Shown in pieces: positions 62,455-64,000 of a stretch of 64,000 nt of DNA. The translations under genes and the position numbers were made by a program. The notes beneath the pieces are model-generated. The model did not search any database. It saw nothing but the letters and a program-made list of their open reading frames with translations, and was not told the DNA's origin. The stretch's first letter is position 1. Each line of letters starts with the position of its first letter. The stretch comes from Paenibacillus tyrphae (lineage in GTDB: Bacteria > Bacillota > Bacilli > Paenibacillales > NBRC-103111), in contig NZ_JAMZAW010000008.1 in assembly GCF_024158745.1 (NCBI RefSeq), positions 62,001 to 126,000 on the forward strand, in the 5' to 3' direction.

Positions 62455-63036
62455 TTACTTTAACAATTCGAGGATCGTCACGATACAATGGTCCGCAACC
62501 GAACGTTCAGGACGGGATTTCATCAGCACGGTAAGTCCGATGACCGACACGAGCAAAGTGTGGGCCAACACCTTGGCGCTGCCGACTTGCTTCAGCTCTC
62601 CCGACTGTATTCCACGTTCGATCGTTTCTTGAAACAGGGCAGCCAGATACATCTGATGCTCTCTGGTGAGAACCTCGAGTTTGGCGTCATGCGGCGCAAG
62701 CTCCACCATGACGTTGATGCAGAAGCATCCCTTGTAGGGCCCTTCCTCCTCTGCTTCCGCCGCAATCCCTTCGAAATAGGACCGGAACGCTTCCTTGACG
62801 GAAGAAGCGTTTTGCAGCTTGGACCGGACGTAGGAGGAGTGAGCGCGCGTATATTTGCGCAGCGCAGCTTCGAACAGCTCCTTCTTGTCTCCGAAGGCCG
62901 AATAAAGGCTTGGGCGCTGTATGCCCATTCCGGACGTGAGATCGCTTAAAGAAGTCGCTTCGTACCCCTTCTCCCAAAATAGCCGCATTGCGGCATCCAA
63001 AGCCTTGTCTTCATCAAACGCCCTTGGCCGTACCAT
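62455..63036 (-). CDS. TetR/AcrR-family repressor with cysteine pair
   Basis: A 193-aa repressor. The DNA-binding part is MVRPRAFDEDKALDAAMRLF plus SLSDLTSGMGIQRPSLYSAF. The ligand domain has GCFCINVMVELAP, where two cysteines near residue 107-109 could sense electrophiles, as in NemR-like proteins. TGAGG precedes the ATG. It is divergent from an MFS gene, with tandem direct repeats between them, and probably represses that pump. Confidence 0.85.
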   Translation of the reverse strand: MVRPRAFDEDKALDAAMRLFWEKGYEATSLSDLTSGMGIQRPSLYSAFGDKKELFEAALRKYTRAHSSYVRSKLQNASSVKEAFRSYFEGIAAEAEEEGPYKGCFCINVMVELAPHDAKLEVLTREHQMYLAALFQETIERGIQSGELKQVGSAKVLAHTLLVSVIGLTVLMKSRPERSVADHCIVTILELLK

Positions 63037-63222
63037 AAGAATAGCCTCATTTCATATCGATTAGTATACAATGATTTTAGGCCTTGAAACCGCTGTTGTC
63101 AAATTCCGCCGGCGTTCCGCAGACGCACTACACTGGAATTTCAGCTCACTTCCCGGTCAATCTACCTCTTGACAGCAGACTTGAACGAGAGTTATATTTA
63201 CGAAGCACATTACATACCAAAC

Positions 63223-63253
63223 GGTACAATATACTTCTTGGTACAAAATACTT
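63223..63253. promoter_or_regulatory. 17-bp tandem direct repeat upstream of the MFS gene
   Basis: GGTACAATATACTT (63223-63236) is repeated as GGTACAAAATACTT (63240-63253) at a 17-base period. TACCAA/TTGGTA also forms an inverted pair here. The position fits operators for the TetR gene on the other side. Confidence 0.45.
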
Positions 63254-63276
63254 ATACTATTCAGGAGGTTAAAACG

Positions 63277-64000
63277 ATGGATACGCTTGAAAAAAAGACG
63301 GGGCTTCTTGCTGGAGACCGCAGCGGGGCAAAACCGGAGGTGCCGCAAGGGCCTTTAGCCGCAGAGGAACAGGCTTCCGCGCCGGCGATGTCTCGCTCTG
63401 TCGAGCTGTTGTTTGCCATCGCCTGCGGGCTAGCTGTCGCCAACGTCTACTATGCGCAGCCGCTGCTCGACGCGATGGCAAGCGAGCTTGGCATTGACCG
63501 CGCCGCCGTAGGCATTGTCATCACGGCCACTCAGATCTTCTATGCGCTGGGACTGCTTATGCTCGTCCCGCTCGGGGACCTGGTAAACCGCAGGAAACTG
63601 ATCGTCGGCCAAATGCTGCTGTCCGTATTGGCGCTTATCGTGGTCGGCACCGCCTCTACCGCCGCCGTGCTGCTCGCAGGCATGGGTGCGGTCGGCCTGC
63701 TTGCCGTGGTGACGCAAGCACTTGTGGCCTACGCTTCGACGTTGGCTGCGCCCTCCGAGCGAGGTCGGGTCGTCGGCCTGGTAACAAGCGGTGTGGTGAT
63801 TGGCATTCTGCTTGCCCGAACCGTCGCCGGAACGCTGACCGATCTCGCAGGCTGGCGTTCGGTGTATTTCGTCTCAGCCGGATTGACAGTGCTCATGGCC
63901 GGGCTCTTGCTCCGGGTACTGCCGCGTGAAGATCACGGGAAGGTGTCGATGACGTATCCTCAACTGCTGCGCTCCGTATTCGCTTTATTCGTACAGGAGC
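63277..64000 (+). CDS. MFS transporter, partial (cut by window end)
   Basis: The first 241 codons of a major facilitator are visible; the gene continues past 64000. It begins MDTLEKKTGLLAGDRSG, with a polar 40-residue N-terminus, and then ELLFAIACGLAVANVYYAQP starts the first membrane segment. The loop 2-3 motif is PLGDLVNRRKL. The YYAQPLL start is typical of the YgaY/inner-membrane efflux type pumps that are often next to a TetR repressor. AGGAGG lies nine bases before the ATG at 63277. It is divergent from the TetR gene. Confidence 0.85.
   Translation, partial: MDTLEKKTGLLAGDRSGAKPEVPQGPLAAEEQASAPAMSRSVELLFAIACGLAVANVYYAQPLLDAMASELGIDRAAVGIVITATQIFYALGLLMLVPLGDLVNRRKLIVGQMLLSVLALIVVGTASTAAVLLAGMGAVGLLAVVTQALVAYASTLAAPSERGRVVGLVTSGVVIGILLARTVAGTLTDLAGWRSVYFVSAGLTVLMAGLLLRVLPREDHGKVSMTYPQLLRSVFALFVQE

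Noticed and set aside
1..64000. CRISPR array, tRNA or rRNA genes, prophage
   Set aside because: No regularly spaced repeats, no cloverleaf with T-loop signature and no phage structural genes were noticed on either strand.

Overview
The window looks like a piece of chromosome from an endospore-forming Bacillota of the Paenibacillus type. It is moderately GC-rich, has strong AGGAGG-type ribosome binding sites, and carries a Spo0E-like phosphatase, a YpdA-type bacillithiol-linked reductase, a FloT/YuaF pair, an AdeR/Ald alanine system and CcpA-type cre sites. No rRNA, tRNA, CRISPR array, prophage or conjugative module was seen.

Layout. 1-3.3 kb is a decayed zone: a hypothetical gene, a DinB tail, a PrmC-like methyltransferase, an N-terminally broken nucleotidyltransferase and an IS110 transposase fragment. 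3.4-8.3 kb is a four-gene operon (SDR, MDR dehydrogenase, membrane-anchored strictosidine-synthase-like propeller, SDR) facing a TetR regulator, with two near-identical operators between them. 8.7-11.9 kb holds an MBL hydrolase, a GNAT enzyme and an NhaC-type antiporter. 12-17.6 kb is an alanine module: PucR/AdeR regulator, AlaP-like permease, alanine dehydrogenase and alanine racemase, with twin palindromes and a possible cre site before ald. 17.6-23.8 kb has a Cys-rich protein, an MFS pump, an iron alcohol dehydrogenase, small hypotheticals, an SDR and uridine kinase. 23.8-29.3 kb is a tripartite tricarboxylate transporter (TctCBA) with a CitA/CitB-like two-component system in one operon under two cre sites. 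29.6-35.2 kb is drug export and resistance: TetR-MFS, an ABC-F protein with a leader attenuator, and a MATE pump. 35.3-44.2 kb contains flotillin/NfeD, a secreted protein, a phosphodiester glycosidase, a fucose mutarotase-like protein, two flavoproteins, an orphan PhnC-like ATPase and four very small genes. 44.3-49.7 kb has an M20 amidohydrolase, a polar amino acid ABC importer and an MFS pump.

49.7-59.6 kb is a sulfur supercluster read leftward: sulfate ABC importer (sbp-cysT-cysW-cysA), an alpha/beta hydrolase, yezD, then ssuEADCB for alkanesulfonates. A long hairpin separates yezD from ssuE. 59.7-64 kb has a hypothetical gene, a GNAT enzyme, a Zur-like regulator, a CobW/ZagA-like zinc GTPase with a clear promoter, and a TetR regulator facing an MFS gene cut by the window edge.

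The most unusual signal is a pair of 221- and 277-bp structured repeats (10320-10540 and 18267-18543). Each sits inside a duplicated copy of a gene's own intrinsic terminator, so the 17-20 bp direct repeat is itself a palindrome. The two copies share nested stems in which several base pairs have changed in a compensatory way. This points to a small mobile element that targets terminators and conserves a folded RNA or DNA structure.
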